Assembly: GCF_900142845.1 (NCBI RefSeq)
Contig: NZ_FSRU01000001.1
Coordinates: 1,736,001 to 1,800,000 of the forward strand
Source: Paraburkholderia phenazinium
GTDB lineage: Bacteria; Pseudomonadota; Gammaproteobacteria; Burkholderiales; Burkholderiaceae
DNA length: 64,000 bases
Direction of reading: 5' to 3'
Part shown: positions 52,092 to 59,897 of the stretch, in pieces
Layout: each line of letters opens with the position of its first letter
Position numbering within the stretch: the first letter of the stretch is position 1
Program-made: the position numbers and the translations under genes
Notes under the pieces: model-generated
The model's database searches: none
What the model saw: only the letters and a program-made list of their open reading frames with translations
What the model was told of the DNA's origin: nothing

Positions 52092-53168
52092 TTACCCCTT
52101 GATGCTGCGTTTCGTTTCGTACCAGTGCTGCGAGCGGTTGACCATGCCGACGACGAACAGCATCACCGGCACTTCGATCAGCACGCCGACCACCGTGGCC
52201 AGAGCCGCGCCCGAATGAAAGCCGAACAGACTGATTGCGGTGGCGACTGCCAGCTCAAAGAAATTGCTGGCACCGATCAGACTGGACGGCCCCGCAACAC
52301 AGTGCGCAACGCCGAGCCGCCGATTCAACAGGTACGCAAGGCCCGAGTTGAACAACACCTGTATCAGGATCGGTATCGCGAGCATGGCGATAACGAGCGG
52401 TTCCTTGACGATTGCCTGGCCCTGAAAGGCAAATAGCAGGACGAGTGTCGCGAGCAGTGCGCTGATTGAATACGGACCGAGACTTGCGACCGTCTGCTGG
52501 AAATAGGCTTTGCCCTTGGCCAGCAGATGCCGACGCAGCAACTGGGCAAGGATGACGGGAATGACGATGTACAGCCCAACCGAAATGATCAGCGTATCCC
52601 ACGGTACCGTGATGGCCGACAGCCCGAGCAGGAGCGCAACGAGCGGTGCAAATGCCACGATCATGATGGAATCGTTGAGTGCTACTTGCGAGAGCGTGAA
52701 ATACGGATCGCCTTTGCACAGCTGCGACCAGACGAACACCATCGCCGTGCAGGGCGCGGCGGCCAGTAGAATCAGGCCGGCGATATAGCTGTCGAGCTGA
52801 TCGGCCGGAAGCCACGGCGCAAACACATGACGGATGAAGATCCACCCGAGCAGTGCCATCGAAAAGGGTTTGACGAACCAGTTCACGAAAAGGGTTACGC
52901 CGATGCCTCGCCACTGGCTCTTTACCTGGGTCATCGCGCCAAAATCGATCTTGACGAGCATAGGGATGATCATCACCCAGATCAGCACGCCGACCGGGAG
53001 ATTGACCTGTGCAACTTCCATACGGCTGATCGCCTGGAAAAGCAGGGGTAGTGCTTGCCCGAGCAAGATGCCGCTCACGATGCAGAGGGCAACCCAGATC
53101 GTCAGATAACGTTCGAAAAACCCGATCGCCGGCCGTGCGGCGCCGATCGTTGCATCACTGCTGCTCAT
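52092..53168 (-). CDS. acr3: Arsenite efflux permease Acr3
   Basis: A 358-residue, ten-helix carrier of the Acr3 (BASS) family, not the ArsB type. The conserved cysteine needed for arsenite transport is in LAAAPCTAMVFVWSQLCKGD; other signatures are VLIWVMIIPMLVKIDFGA and LIGASNFFELAVATAISLFG. GAGG lies 7 nt before the ATG at 53168. It exports arsenite produced by ArsC. Confidence 0.92.
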   Translation of the reverse strand: MSSSDATIGAARPAIGFFERYLTIWVALCIVSGILLGQALPLLFQAISRMEVAQVNLPVGVLIWVMIIPMLVKIDFGAMTQVKSQWRGIGVTLFVNWFVKPFSMALLGWIFIRHVFAPWLPADQLDSYIAGLILLAAAPCTAMVFVWSQLCKGDPYFTLSQVALNDSIMIVAFAPLVALLLGLSAITVPWDTLIISVGLYIVIPVILAQLLRRHLLAKGKAYFQQTVASLGPYSISALLATLVLLFAFQGQAIVKEPLVIAMLAIPILIQVLFNSGLAYLLNRRLGVAHCVAGPSSLIGASNFFELAVATAISLFGFHSGAALATVVGVLIEVPVMLFVVGMVNRSQHWYETKRSIKG

Positions 53169-53224
53169 TTGATTCCTCTGCGGGCCTCGTACCGATTGTG
53201 TCGTAACCCAGCGCTTCGCGGCGC

Positions 53225-53341
53225 TCAATGGCAAACGGGTTCACTGTGCCGGATGCGCTCCGCGTTACCGAACATGGCGCGATAAAACCGGATGCTGTCG
53301 CCCAGGTTTTCGACCGCAATATGGATGTGCATGCGCTTCAT
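53225..53341 (-). pseudogene. Remnant of an arsI-type (VOC/glyoxalase) gene
   Basis: A 38-codon frame begins MKRMHIHIAVENLGDSIRFY, the N-terminal beta strand and helix of ArsI/CadI-type vicinal-oxygen-chelate proteins, but ends after a short unrelated tail (HSEPVCH). Full ArsI is about 150 residues, so most of the gene including the As-binding cysteine pair and metal ligands is lost. Its ATG overlaps the arsR stop (ATGA), the usual arsR-arsI coupling, which shows that the intact ancestor was the second gene of the operon. It is probably still translated as a stub. Confidence 0.7.
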
Positions 53342-53670
53342 GGTTTGTCTGCGCAGCAGTTTGGGAGATCGCTCGCGGCACACGTCGCGCCGGCGCAGCA
53401 GTTCTCCGTCAGGAAACCGATCAGGTCCGTCATGGCGTCGAAGTTCGCCGTGTAGATGATGAAACGCCCGTCCTGTCGCGGCGTTACCAGGTCTGCATGA
53501 GACAGATCCTTCAGGTGGAACGAGAGGCTGGAAGGCGAAACATCAAGCTTCTGTGCAATATCACCAGCAGCCATGCCGTCCGGACCGGCCACAACCAGCA
53601 GGCGAAAGATGGCAAGGCGCGATTCGTGGGCGAGCGCGCTCAGGGCGCGTACAACGAGGTTTGAGTCCAT
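53338..53670 (-). CDS. arsR: ArsR family arsenic-responsive repressor
   Basis: A 110-residue winged-helix repressor (MDSNLVVRALSALAHESRLA, then LDVSPSSLSFHLKDLSHADL as recognition helix). The usual ELCVCxL motif in the DNA-binding region is absent; instead cysteines cluster at the C-terminus (ENCCAGATCAASDLPNCC), matching ArsR variants that bind arsenite at C-terminal thiols. Start at 53670 or 53688, neither with a strong ribosome site. A palindromic operator lies just upstream (53699-53718). Confidence 0.9.
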   Translation of the reverse strand: MDSNLVVRALSALAHESRLAIFRLLVVAGPDGMAAGDIAQKLDVSPSSLSFHLKDLSHADLVTPRQDGRFIIYTANFDAMTDLIGFLTENCCAGATCAASDLPNCCADKP

Positions 53671-53698
53671 GCCGGAACAATAGACCATTCATTTCTAT

Positions 53699-53718
53699 AT
53701 TTCAAGTATTGTTGAAAT
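53699..53718 (-). promoter_or_regulatory. ArsR operator palindrome
   Basis: ATTTCAA (53699-53705) and TTGAAAT (53712-53718) form a perfect 7-bp inverted repeat with a 6-bp spacer, 29 bp upstream of the arsR start. ArsR proteins bind such AT-rich imperfect palindromes; the position over the expected promoter supports repression of the operon. Confidence 0.65.
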
Positions 53719-53837
53719 GACGGTGATGTTAAAGCAGATACGGGTGGAAAGCTGCGCCAAGCGGCCGACTCGCGCGTGGAGTCAAATGCGAATCCCCCAC
53801 GCGCAAGTCGAGCACGCTCTCACCCGAAAGTGCTGGA

Positions 53838-54155
53838 TCAGTGATGAGCGAAGATTGATTGAGCACCTGTGAGGTTCGTGGGTGTACCCGCCTGCGAGGA
53901 GCCGATCGATACTCCGCCGACTGACGTATCGCTCTGCGTCGTCGCGTCCTGCGCTGCGAGACGCGCGTCCGCTGCCTGAATCTCGGCCGGATAGTGCACA
54001 TCGTTGACGTTCGGGTGATACCCGGCCTGTTCGACACGCACCAGGTCCGCCTGCACTTCGGCACGTGTGATCGGGGTTGTAGTTTCCTGTGCAAAGGAAA
54101 GCACCGGGGCGGCCAGTGCGCCGGCAACCAGCGCTGCGTAGATTAGGGTCTTCAT
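53838..54155 (-). CDS. DUF4148 secreted protein
   Basis: A 105-residue exported protein with a clear signal peptide (MKTLIYAALVAGALAAPVLS, cleavage near SFA-QE) and the DUF4148 core (TRAEVQADLVRVEQAGYHPN, then HYPAEIQAADARLAAQ). The Gly/Ser/Thr-rich tail is probably disordered. The ATG at 54155 follows AGGAGG by 10 nt. Stand-alone gene; the arsenic operon to the left is unrelated. Function unknown. Confidence 0.82.
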   Translation of the reverse strand: MKTLIYAALVAGALAAPVLSFAQETTTPITRAEVQADLVRVEQAGYHPNVNDVHYPAEIQAADARLAAQDATTQSDTSVGGVSIGSSQAGTPTNLTGAQSIFAHH

Positions 54156-54597
54156 GGCGAACTGCCTCCTGAACTGAACTGTGGTCGGCGTCACTCACGA
54201 TGAATGAAGCCTCGGGACTCACCGCCAAACCTTGAGGAGATGAGTTACGTTCATTGTGTGCGGAGGGGCGTTTCGCGATACTGACACCTGGATTACGTTT
54301 ATGTCATGTTTGGAGAGTGATTGCTGTTCGCTGTGGGTCGTTGAGCATTACTCCAAAATGCAGATGAACAAGGGCAGAGTAATAGTTGCCGGTTCGCCGA
54401 CAGTGCGCACTTTCAGGAAAACCGGAATCTATGCTGGCTGGATTAATCCCGCAGCTTCTTGCCCCAACTCCTTGACCTTCGTGCAGAATACCGTCCCAGC
54501 CCATCAGTGTTCGCCAGCAATATCGATCGCGGCGGCTAGATGTGCAAAGCAACACTCGGGGCCGTGCGAACCACCCATTAAAACTTTTACTCCAAAT
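54156..54597. other. 442-bp region without a confident gene
   Basis: The plus-strand frame of the next gene is open back to 54256, but the extra 114 codons have an unlikely composition and no ribosome site. Base composition is lower in GC than the average of the window from about 54250 onward. No repeats or hairpins stand out. Confidence 0.4.
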
Positions 54598-55041
54598 ATG
54601 AGCAGCCTACCTCAGACTATTCAGCCAGAACTCATCGTGCGTGGCAGTCGCTTTGCAATGCCGCTTCTGGTCGTCGTTATGCTAATAATTGCAGTGTGCT
54701 ATTTCGTTTTCGCGCAATCGGACCCGTTTTTAAGCTTCGGCGATATTTTTATGCTTTTTGTAGCCCCTTTTGGCGCGCTAATAAGCATGAATTTCATGAC
54801 GCGTGCGATATTTTTTGACGATCGTTGTCAGGTGAGTCGCACGGTGATTCTTTATCAGAACATTGTTAGCGTAGAGCGAGGGCGGTTTCTCTTGACTATC
54901 CGCTACTACCGTCCGAATGACTCGCGCGCCAAACCGCGAAGCGCCAAACTGTCCTTCTATGAAATGCGGCGAGCCGAACAGGAAAAGTGTCTGGATATCT
55001 TGCGAACACGTCTACCAGCAAAGGCTGTGTCAAGTCTTTAA
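54598..55041 (+). CDS. Small membrane protein of unknown function
   Basis: A 147-residue protein with two predicted membrane segments (FAMPLLVVVMLIIAVCYFVF and IFMLFVAPFGALISMNFM) followed by a ~75-residue soluble domain (ILYQNIVSVERGRFLLTIRY) that looks like a small beta-rich, PH-like fold. No family recognised. The start at ATG 54598 is chosen as the last one before the conserved-looking part; no ribosome site is evident. GC is lower than in the neighbours, suggesting recent acquisition. Confidence 0.55.
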   Translation: MSSLPQTIQPELIVRGSRFAMPLLVVVMLIIAVCYFVFAQSDPFLSFGDIFMLFVAPFGALISMNFMTRAIFFDDRCQVSRTVILYQNIVSVERGRFLLTIRYYRPNDSRAKPRSAKLSFYEMRRAEQEKCLDILRTRLPAKAVSSL

Positions 55042-55110
55042 ATGCCGAAGCGTGCAGCGACTCCGCATCGATTCGCGAGAGTCGCGACATCTTCTTCGCG
55101 CGCGCTGTCG

Positions 55111-55725
55111 CTATCCCTTGAACGGTAGCGTGCTGGAGAACGCATCCATTTCCATCGCGCGCGCGGCCAGTCGGGCAAGCTTGGGAAAGGCCGCGGCATG
55201 AACGACATCGGGCATGAATGCCAATGATGCGGATTGCCAACTGATCACGACCATCACATCGGCTTGAGACAACGCATCGCCCACCAGCCAGCCAGTACCG
55301 GTCCTCGACTCTATCATCTGAAATCCCGCCAATGCCTGCTGGCGGTGCGATTCGACGATCCTGGCGATTTGATGCTCGGGCGGGCGGATCGACTCGTCGT
55401 ACATATCGCTGAGCTTTCCGTAGATGGCGGACGCGATGCCAATGAACTGCAACGCATCGCGTCGATTCTTGCCGGAGGGCGCGAGCAATGCGCGTTCCGG
55501 TCCGACCTCTTCATGCAGATAGTCGATGATGGCGGCGCTATCGAAGAGAACCGTGCCGTCGTCGAGCGCGAGCGCCGGCACCTTCACCATCGGGCTGAAC
55601 GGACGGATAAGTTCCTGCTCCTCATAGGCGTGATAGGGCAGATGCTCGAACGGCATGCCGAGCAGCTTTAGCGTGATGCCGACCCGACGGGTATAGCCGG
55701 AAAACCATGGACCGATAAGCTTCAT
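55111..55725 (-). CDS. Glutathione S-transferase family protein
   Basis: A 204-residue GST: N-terminal thioredoxin-like domain (MKLIGPWFSGYTRRVGITLK, with the cis-Pro stretch SPMVKVPALALDDGTVLFDS and the glutathione-binding SAAIIDYL) and a helical C-terminal domain. GAGGAG lies 6 nt before the ATG. It is 42 bp downstream of an SDR gene on the same strand, so both are probably one operon controlled by the divergent LysR. Substrate unknown; detoxification is likely. Confidence 0.88.
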   Translation of the reverse strand: MKLIGPWFSGYTRRVGITLKLLGMPFEHLPYHAYEEQELIRPFSPMVKVPALALDDGTVLFDSAAIIDYLHEEVGPERALLAPSGKNRRDALQFIGIASAIYGKLSDMYDESIRPPEHQIARIVESHRQQALAGFQMIESRTGTGWLVGDALSQADVMVVISWQSASLAFMPDVVHAAAFPKLARLAARAMEMDAFSSTLPFKG

Positions 55726-55767
55726 TGCTGACTCCTCGAAATTGACTGGGTTGGGATGCGCGATCGT

Positions 55768-56535
55768 TTAGAACGCTTCCTTGAACGGGCGCAGATCGAG
55801 CTCGTGCGTCCAGGCCGAACGGTGCTGGCGGTGAAGCAACCAGAATGCATCGGCGATGGCGTCGATATCGAGCAGGCCGTCGAGGCCTTTCTGTTCGACA
55901 TGCTCGGTGAAGCGCGTATGCACCCGTTCCCCGTCGATACCGCCGTCGATCACGACATGGGCCACGTGCAGGCCGAGCGGGCCGAATTCGCGGGCCATGC
56001 TTTGAGCGAGCATGCGCAAGCCGGCCTTGCTCGACGCGAAGTGGGCAAAGTTCGGCATGCCTCGAAGCGCGCCTGTCGCCCCGCTGAAAAGCAGCGACCC
56101 TCGGCCGAGAGGCGCAAAGCGCCGGGCGGCCTCGCGACCCACGAGGAACCCGCCAAAACAGTTGAGCCGCCAGAACGATTCGAAGACGTCCGCTTCCATC
56201 GTCCGCAGATCGAGAGGCTGGTTGTTGCCGGTGTTGTAGGCAATGAGATCGGCGCTGTCGCCGTGTTCGTCGGCCTGCATCGCGATATCGAACAAGCGGA
56301 TCACATCCGCTTCGCGGGTCGCGTCCATGACGACCGTGCTTGCCGAGCCGCCCGCCTCGACAATCCGCTCGCGTACCCGTTCGATCTTCGCTTCGGTGCG
56401 CCCCGCGATGACCACATGACGCCCCTCGGCCGCGAATCGGCGAGACAGGCCCGCGCCTAGTCCTTGCTCCGGTCCCACTCCGATGACGACGGCCTTCGGG
56501 CGATCCGCGACCGGGACCTCTTCATTGATAGACAT
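55768..56535 (-). CDS. SDR-family protein with altered active site
   Basis: A 255-residue short-chain dehydrogenase fold. The cofactor loop is GVGPEQGLGAGLSRRFA at about 19-35 with VIAGRT beyond it (NADP-type). Ser151 in LLFSGATGA is kept, but the catalytic tyrosine of YxxxK is replaced: the segment reads FASSK with Phe166 and Lys170. The NNAG motif is also changed (YNTGNNQ). It may therefore be catalytically weak or use a different mechanism. Upstream partner of the GST gene and divergent from a LysR gene. Confidence 0.84.
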   Translation of the reverse strand: MSINEEVPVADRPKAVVIGVGPEQGLGAGLSRRFAAEGRHVVIAGRTEAKIERVRERIVEAGGSASTVVMDATREADVIRLFDIAMQADEHGDSADLIAYNTGNNQPLDLRTMEADVFESFWRLNCFGGFLVGREAARRFAPLGRGSLLFSGATGALRGMPNFAHFASSKAGLRMLAQSMAREFGPLGLHVAHVVIDGGIDGERVHTRFTEHVEQKGLDGLLDIDAIADAFWLLHRQHRSAWTHELDLRPFKEAF

Positions 56536-56749
56536 GAATACTTTCCTTTCCTAAATAAACTTCGGCGCGGCAGCGCAAGCGGTACGAATGAGCCCGTGAC
56601 CGGTTCGAAGCGCCGTCGAAGTTCGTCAACGATTGCGATGAGTGAACGTTACCGGATACGCACAGCGGGATAAATCGTTGCTACGATTCCACATTGTTTC
56701 TTCAGTGAAACAATCGGGCAGACCGTATGGAACAGCGAGGAGTCAGACC

Positions 56750-57664
56750 GTGGACAAGTTTCAGGCCATGCAGGCGTTCATTCGAGTGGTCGAAAGCGGG
56801 ACCTTTACCAAGGCTGCGCAGGTGCTCGATTTACCGAAGACGGCCGTCAGCCGCCTGATCGCGTCGCTCGAAGTCGAACTGGGCACAAAGCTGCTGAACC
56901 GCACAACGCGCAAGGTCTCGACGACAGCGGACGGCGCCGCCTACTACGAACGCGCGCAGCAGTTGATGAGCGATCTCGCGGAACTTGAGGGCACGATGTC
57001 GCGCGCGAAGACCAACCCGCGAGGACGGTTGCGCGTCGATCTGCCCGTGCCGTTAGGTTTATCGGTGATACTTCCCGCGCTACCGGCGTTTGTCGAGCGT
57101 TATCCGGATATCGAGCTCGAGTTCGGGATCAGCGACCGTCCGGTCGACCTCATTGCGGAGAATGTCGACTGTGTGGTGCGCGCGGGGGAGATATTCGATC
57201 AATCGCTCGTCGCGCGACAGATCGGTGCCGTCAGACAAATCCTGTGTGCGACGCCGGCCTACCTGGACAAGCACGGGCGGCCTTCGCATCCTGCGGACCT
57301 TGAGCATGGTCACGTCGTCATCCGAACCATCGCCTCGCGCACCAATCGACCTTTCCCGATCGTGGTGACGAAAGAACGTGAACGCGTGGAAGTGCAGAAT
57401 CGGCGCGGACTGACCGCCAACGACATCATGGCATGTCTGACCATGGGCCTGGCCGGTCTCGGCGTCGTCCATGCGTTGACGTTTTCCGCCGCAACGCACG
57501 TTCAAAGCGGCGCACTCGAAACCGTCCTGAGCGACTGGGTATCGGATCCGGTTCCCGTTTTTGTTGCCTATCAGCCAAATCGACACCTGAGTGCGAAAAC
57601 CCGCGTCTTCATCGACTGGCTCGCCGAACTGTTCGCGAGCAACGAGTCGACTGCGAAGCGTTAG
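56750..57664 (+). CDS. LysR family regulator
   Basis: A 304-residue LysR: HTH at about 1-60 (FQAMQAFIRVVESGTFTKAA, LPKTAVSRLIASLEVEL) and effector domain beyond ~90 (GRLRVDLPVPLGLSVILPAL). The GTG at 56750 is chosen because GAGGAG lies 7 nt before it; an in-frame ATG at 56642 lies in the shared promoter region. Divergent from the SDR-GST operon, which is its likely target; the 214-bp gap is typical. Confidence 0.88.
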   Translation: MDKFQAMQAFIRVVESGTFTKAAQVLDLPKTAVSRLIASLEVELGTKLLNRTTRKVSTTADGAAYYERAQQLMSDLAELEGTMSRAKTNPRGRLRVDLPVPLGLSVILPALPAFVERYPDIELEFGISDRPVDLIAENVDCVVRAGEIFDQSLVARQIGAVRQILCATPAYLDKHGRPSHPADLEHGHVVIRTIASRTNRPFPIVVTKERERVEVQNRRGLTANDIMACLTMGLAGLGVVHALTFSAATHVQSGALETVLSDWVSDPVPVFVAYQPNRHLSAKTRVFIDWLAELFASNESTAKR

Positions 57665-57830
57665 CTCTAGTGCGATGCGATGGCCCATTAATGACTAACT
57701 GTCATTTTATAATTGCCATTCGTGTCATTCAGTTTCTCCTCGCGTTTCCCCACAATGCATCCCAACGGTACGTTTCGATGGACTTTTTCCGCCCATCGTT
57801 CATCAAGGGATTCATATCAAAGGGTTCGCT

Positions 57831-58853
57831 ATGGAATACAGCACACTCGGCAGGTCAGGCCTGCGCATTTCCCGCCTTTCTCTGGGCGCCATGACCTTTG
57901 GTTCCGGTACCGGCATCTGGGGTGAAATTGCCGGCCTCGACCGTGCCCAGGCCACCCGGCTTGTCGCGATGGCCGTCGAGCGCGGTATCAACCTGATCGA
58001 TACGGCTGACGCCTATTCGCAAGGGCAGTCGGAAGCGGTGGTCGGTCAGGCGTTGGCCGACCTTGGACTCGACGAGTCGCGCATGCTGGTCGCGACCAAG
58101 GTTCGACTGCGCACAGGAGCCGGCCCGAACGACGTCGGGCTCGGCCGCTCGCACATCATGCGGTCGGTGGAGACGAGTCTTCGGCGTATCGGCCGCGATC
58201 ATATCGACCTGTTCCAGTTGCACGACCGCGATGAACTCGTTCCGCTGGAAGAAACGCTGCGTGCTCTCGACGACCTCGTGAGGCAGGGCAAGGTGCGGCA
58301 CGTCGGGGTCTGCAATTTCAGCGCGGGCGATCTGGAGCGTGCGCAAGGGATTACCGCCCGCACGGACTGGACCCGCGTCGTCAGCAATCAGGTTCACTAT
58401 GCGCTGACGAGCCGCGACGTCGAGCATGAGATCGCGCCGGTGGCAAAAGCGAATGAGGTTGCGCTACTGGTGTGGAGTCCGCTCGCGGGCGGGTACCTGA
58501 GCGGCAAGTACACGCAGGGAAGCAGCGGTGAAACCGGGCGTCGAACCAGGCTGAATTTTCCACCGATCGATCCGGCAAAGGCGGATCCCGTCGTGCGCGT
58601 AGTGTGCGACATCGCCGCGGAACTGGACGCCTCGCCGGCTCAGGTGGCATTGGCCTGGATTCTGGCACGCCGCGAAGTCTGTTCGGTCATTGTCGGCGCG
58701 CGCACGCCCGATCAACTGGCTGCGAACCTCGACGCCCAGAAAATCGCGTTGAGCGCGACGCAGACCGAACGTTTGAATCAGGTCTCGCAGCCGCAGATGC
58801 CTTATCCGTACTGGATGCAGCAGTTCCATGACAAGGATCGAGTCGTGGTCTGA
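57831..58853 (+). CDS. Aldo/keto reductase
   Basis: A 340-residue NADPH-dependent TIM-barrel reductase. Catalytic Asp-Tyr-Lys-His are within LIDTADAYSQGQSEAVVGQA, MLVATKVRLR and DLFQLHDRDE. The N-terminal STLGRSGLRISRLSLGAMTF and the C-terminal NADPH site (VCSVIVGARTPDQLAANLDA) are typical of the YajO/Gcy1-like bacterial group. AAGGG lies about 7 nt before the ATG. It follows the LysR gene by 166 bp and could be part of the same regulon. Confidence 0.9.
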   Translation: MEYSTLGRSGLRISRLSLGAMTFGSGTGIWGEIAGLDRAQATRLVAMAVERGINLIDTADAYSQGQSEAVVGQALADLGLDESRMLVATKVRLRTGAGPNDVGLGRSHIMRSVETSLRRIGRDHIDLFQLHDRDELVPLEETLRALDDLVRQGKVRHVGVCNFSAGDLERAQGITARTDWTRVVSNQVHYALTSRDVEHEIAPVAKANEVALLVWSPLAGGYLSGKYTQGSSGETGRRTRLNFPPIDPAKADPVVRVVCDIAAELDASPAQVALAWILARREVCSVIVGARTPDQLAANLDAQKIALSATQTERLNQVSQPQMPYPYWMQQFHDKDRVVV

Positions 58854-58872
58854 TTTCGGGGTGTCTGCGCGA

Positions 58873-58896
58873 GGGCGATCAAAAAATCGATCGCCC
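58873..58896. terminator. Hairpin spanning the glutaminase stop codon
   Basis: GGGCGATC (58873-58880) and GATCGCCC (58889-58896) pair perfectly across an 8-nt loop that is AT-rich (AAAAAATC on the plus strand). The glutaminase stop (58881-58879) lies in the loop-stem junction. It separates two convergent genes and could act on both strands, but lacks a downstream T-run. Confidence 0.45.
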
Positions 58897-59793
58897 GGTC
58901 TGCGTCGTCAGCCACTCCAGCGCCATGACGCCCGCCAGCGAATTGCCATTGCTGTCCAGCCCCGGCGACCACACGCAGACCGCCATTTCACCCGGCAATA
59001 CCGCGACGATGCCGCCGCCCACGCCGCTCTTGGCGGGCAATCCCACGCGGTACACAAAATCCCCGGCCGCATCATAGGTGCCGCACGTTAGCATGAGAGC
59101 CGACAGCCGCTTGGCCGAACTGCTATCCAGAATGCGCTCGCCGGTGGACGGCACGACACCGCCATTGCTGAGAAACAGCGCCGCCTTCGCCAGCTCGACG
59201 CAGCTCATCGAGATCGCGCATTGCCGGCAATACGCCTCGACCACTGCGTGGACGGGCATCTCCATGTTGCCGAAGCTCGCAATGAAATGCGCCATGGCCT
59301 GGTTGCGGTCCGCATGTTGCAGCTCCGACTGCGCGACGCGCGAATCGTAGTCGATCGTCACGTCGCCGGTTAGCCGACGCATAAACTCGACCAGCGCGGT
59401 CTCGGCCCGCACGAAACGGCGGCACAGCACATCCGTGACGACCAGCGCCCCGGCGTTGATGAACGGATTGCGCGGCTTGCCTTGCTCCGCTTCGAGCTGC
59501 ACCAGCGAATTGAACGGCGTGCCCGACGGCTCGCGGCCGACGCGCTGCCACAGTTCATCGCCGAGCAGCCGGAAAGCCATGGTGCAGGCGAATAGCTTGG
59601 AGATACTCTGGATCGAGAAGCGGGTATCCGCCTGACCGGTGCGGAAGACCTTGCCGGCCGGCGTGACGATGGCCATGCCGAAGCTCCTGGCCGGGACGTT
59701 CGCCAGCTCGGGAATGTAGTCGGCAACGCGGCCGGTTCCCAGGTAGGGCTGCAGATCCTGGTGAATCTGTTCGAGGATGCCTTGGTAGTTCAT
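58879..59793 (-). CDS. glsA: Glutaminase
   Basis: A 304-residue serine-dependent beta-lactamase-fold glutaminase that hydrolyses glutamine to glutamate and ammonia. The catalytic Ser63-x-x-Lys66 pair is in FSIQSISKLF; other signatures are GRVADYIPELANV, PRNPFINAGALVVTDVL, YDSRVAQSELQHADRNQAMA and PAKSGVGGGIVAVLPGEMAV. The start at 59793 agrees with the family N-terminus. No ribosome site is clear. Stand-alone gene with a hairpin at its 3' end. Confidence 0.93.
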   Translation of the reverse strand: MNYQGILEQIHQDLQPYLGTGRVADYIPELANVPARSFGMAIVTPAGKVFRTGQADTRFSIQSISKLFACTMAFRLLGDELWQRVGREPSGTPFNSLVQLEAEQGKPRNPFINAGALVVTDVLCRRFVRAETALVEFMRRLTGDVTIDYDSRVAQSELQHADRNQAMAHFIASFGNMEMPVHAVVEAYCRQCAISMSCVELAKAALFLSNGGVVPSTGERILDSSSAKRLSALMLTCGTYDAAGDFVYRVGLPAKSGVGGGIVAVLPGEMAVCVWSPGLDSNGNSLAGVMALEWLTTQTGRSIF

Positions 59794-59897
59794 GAGCAGG
59801 GATGAGCGTGGATGCGCCGCGATTTTACTGGCTAGCCACGACACATGGCCAGCCGGGCGGGGCGCGCTTGTACCGCGCGCCCCCACCGTTCACACGC

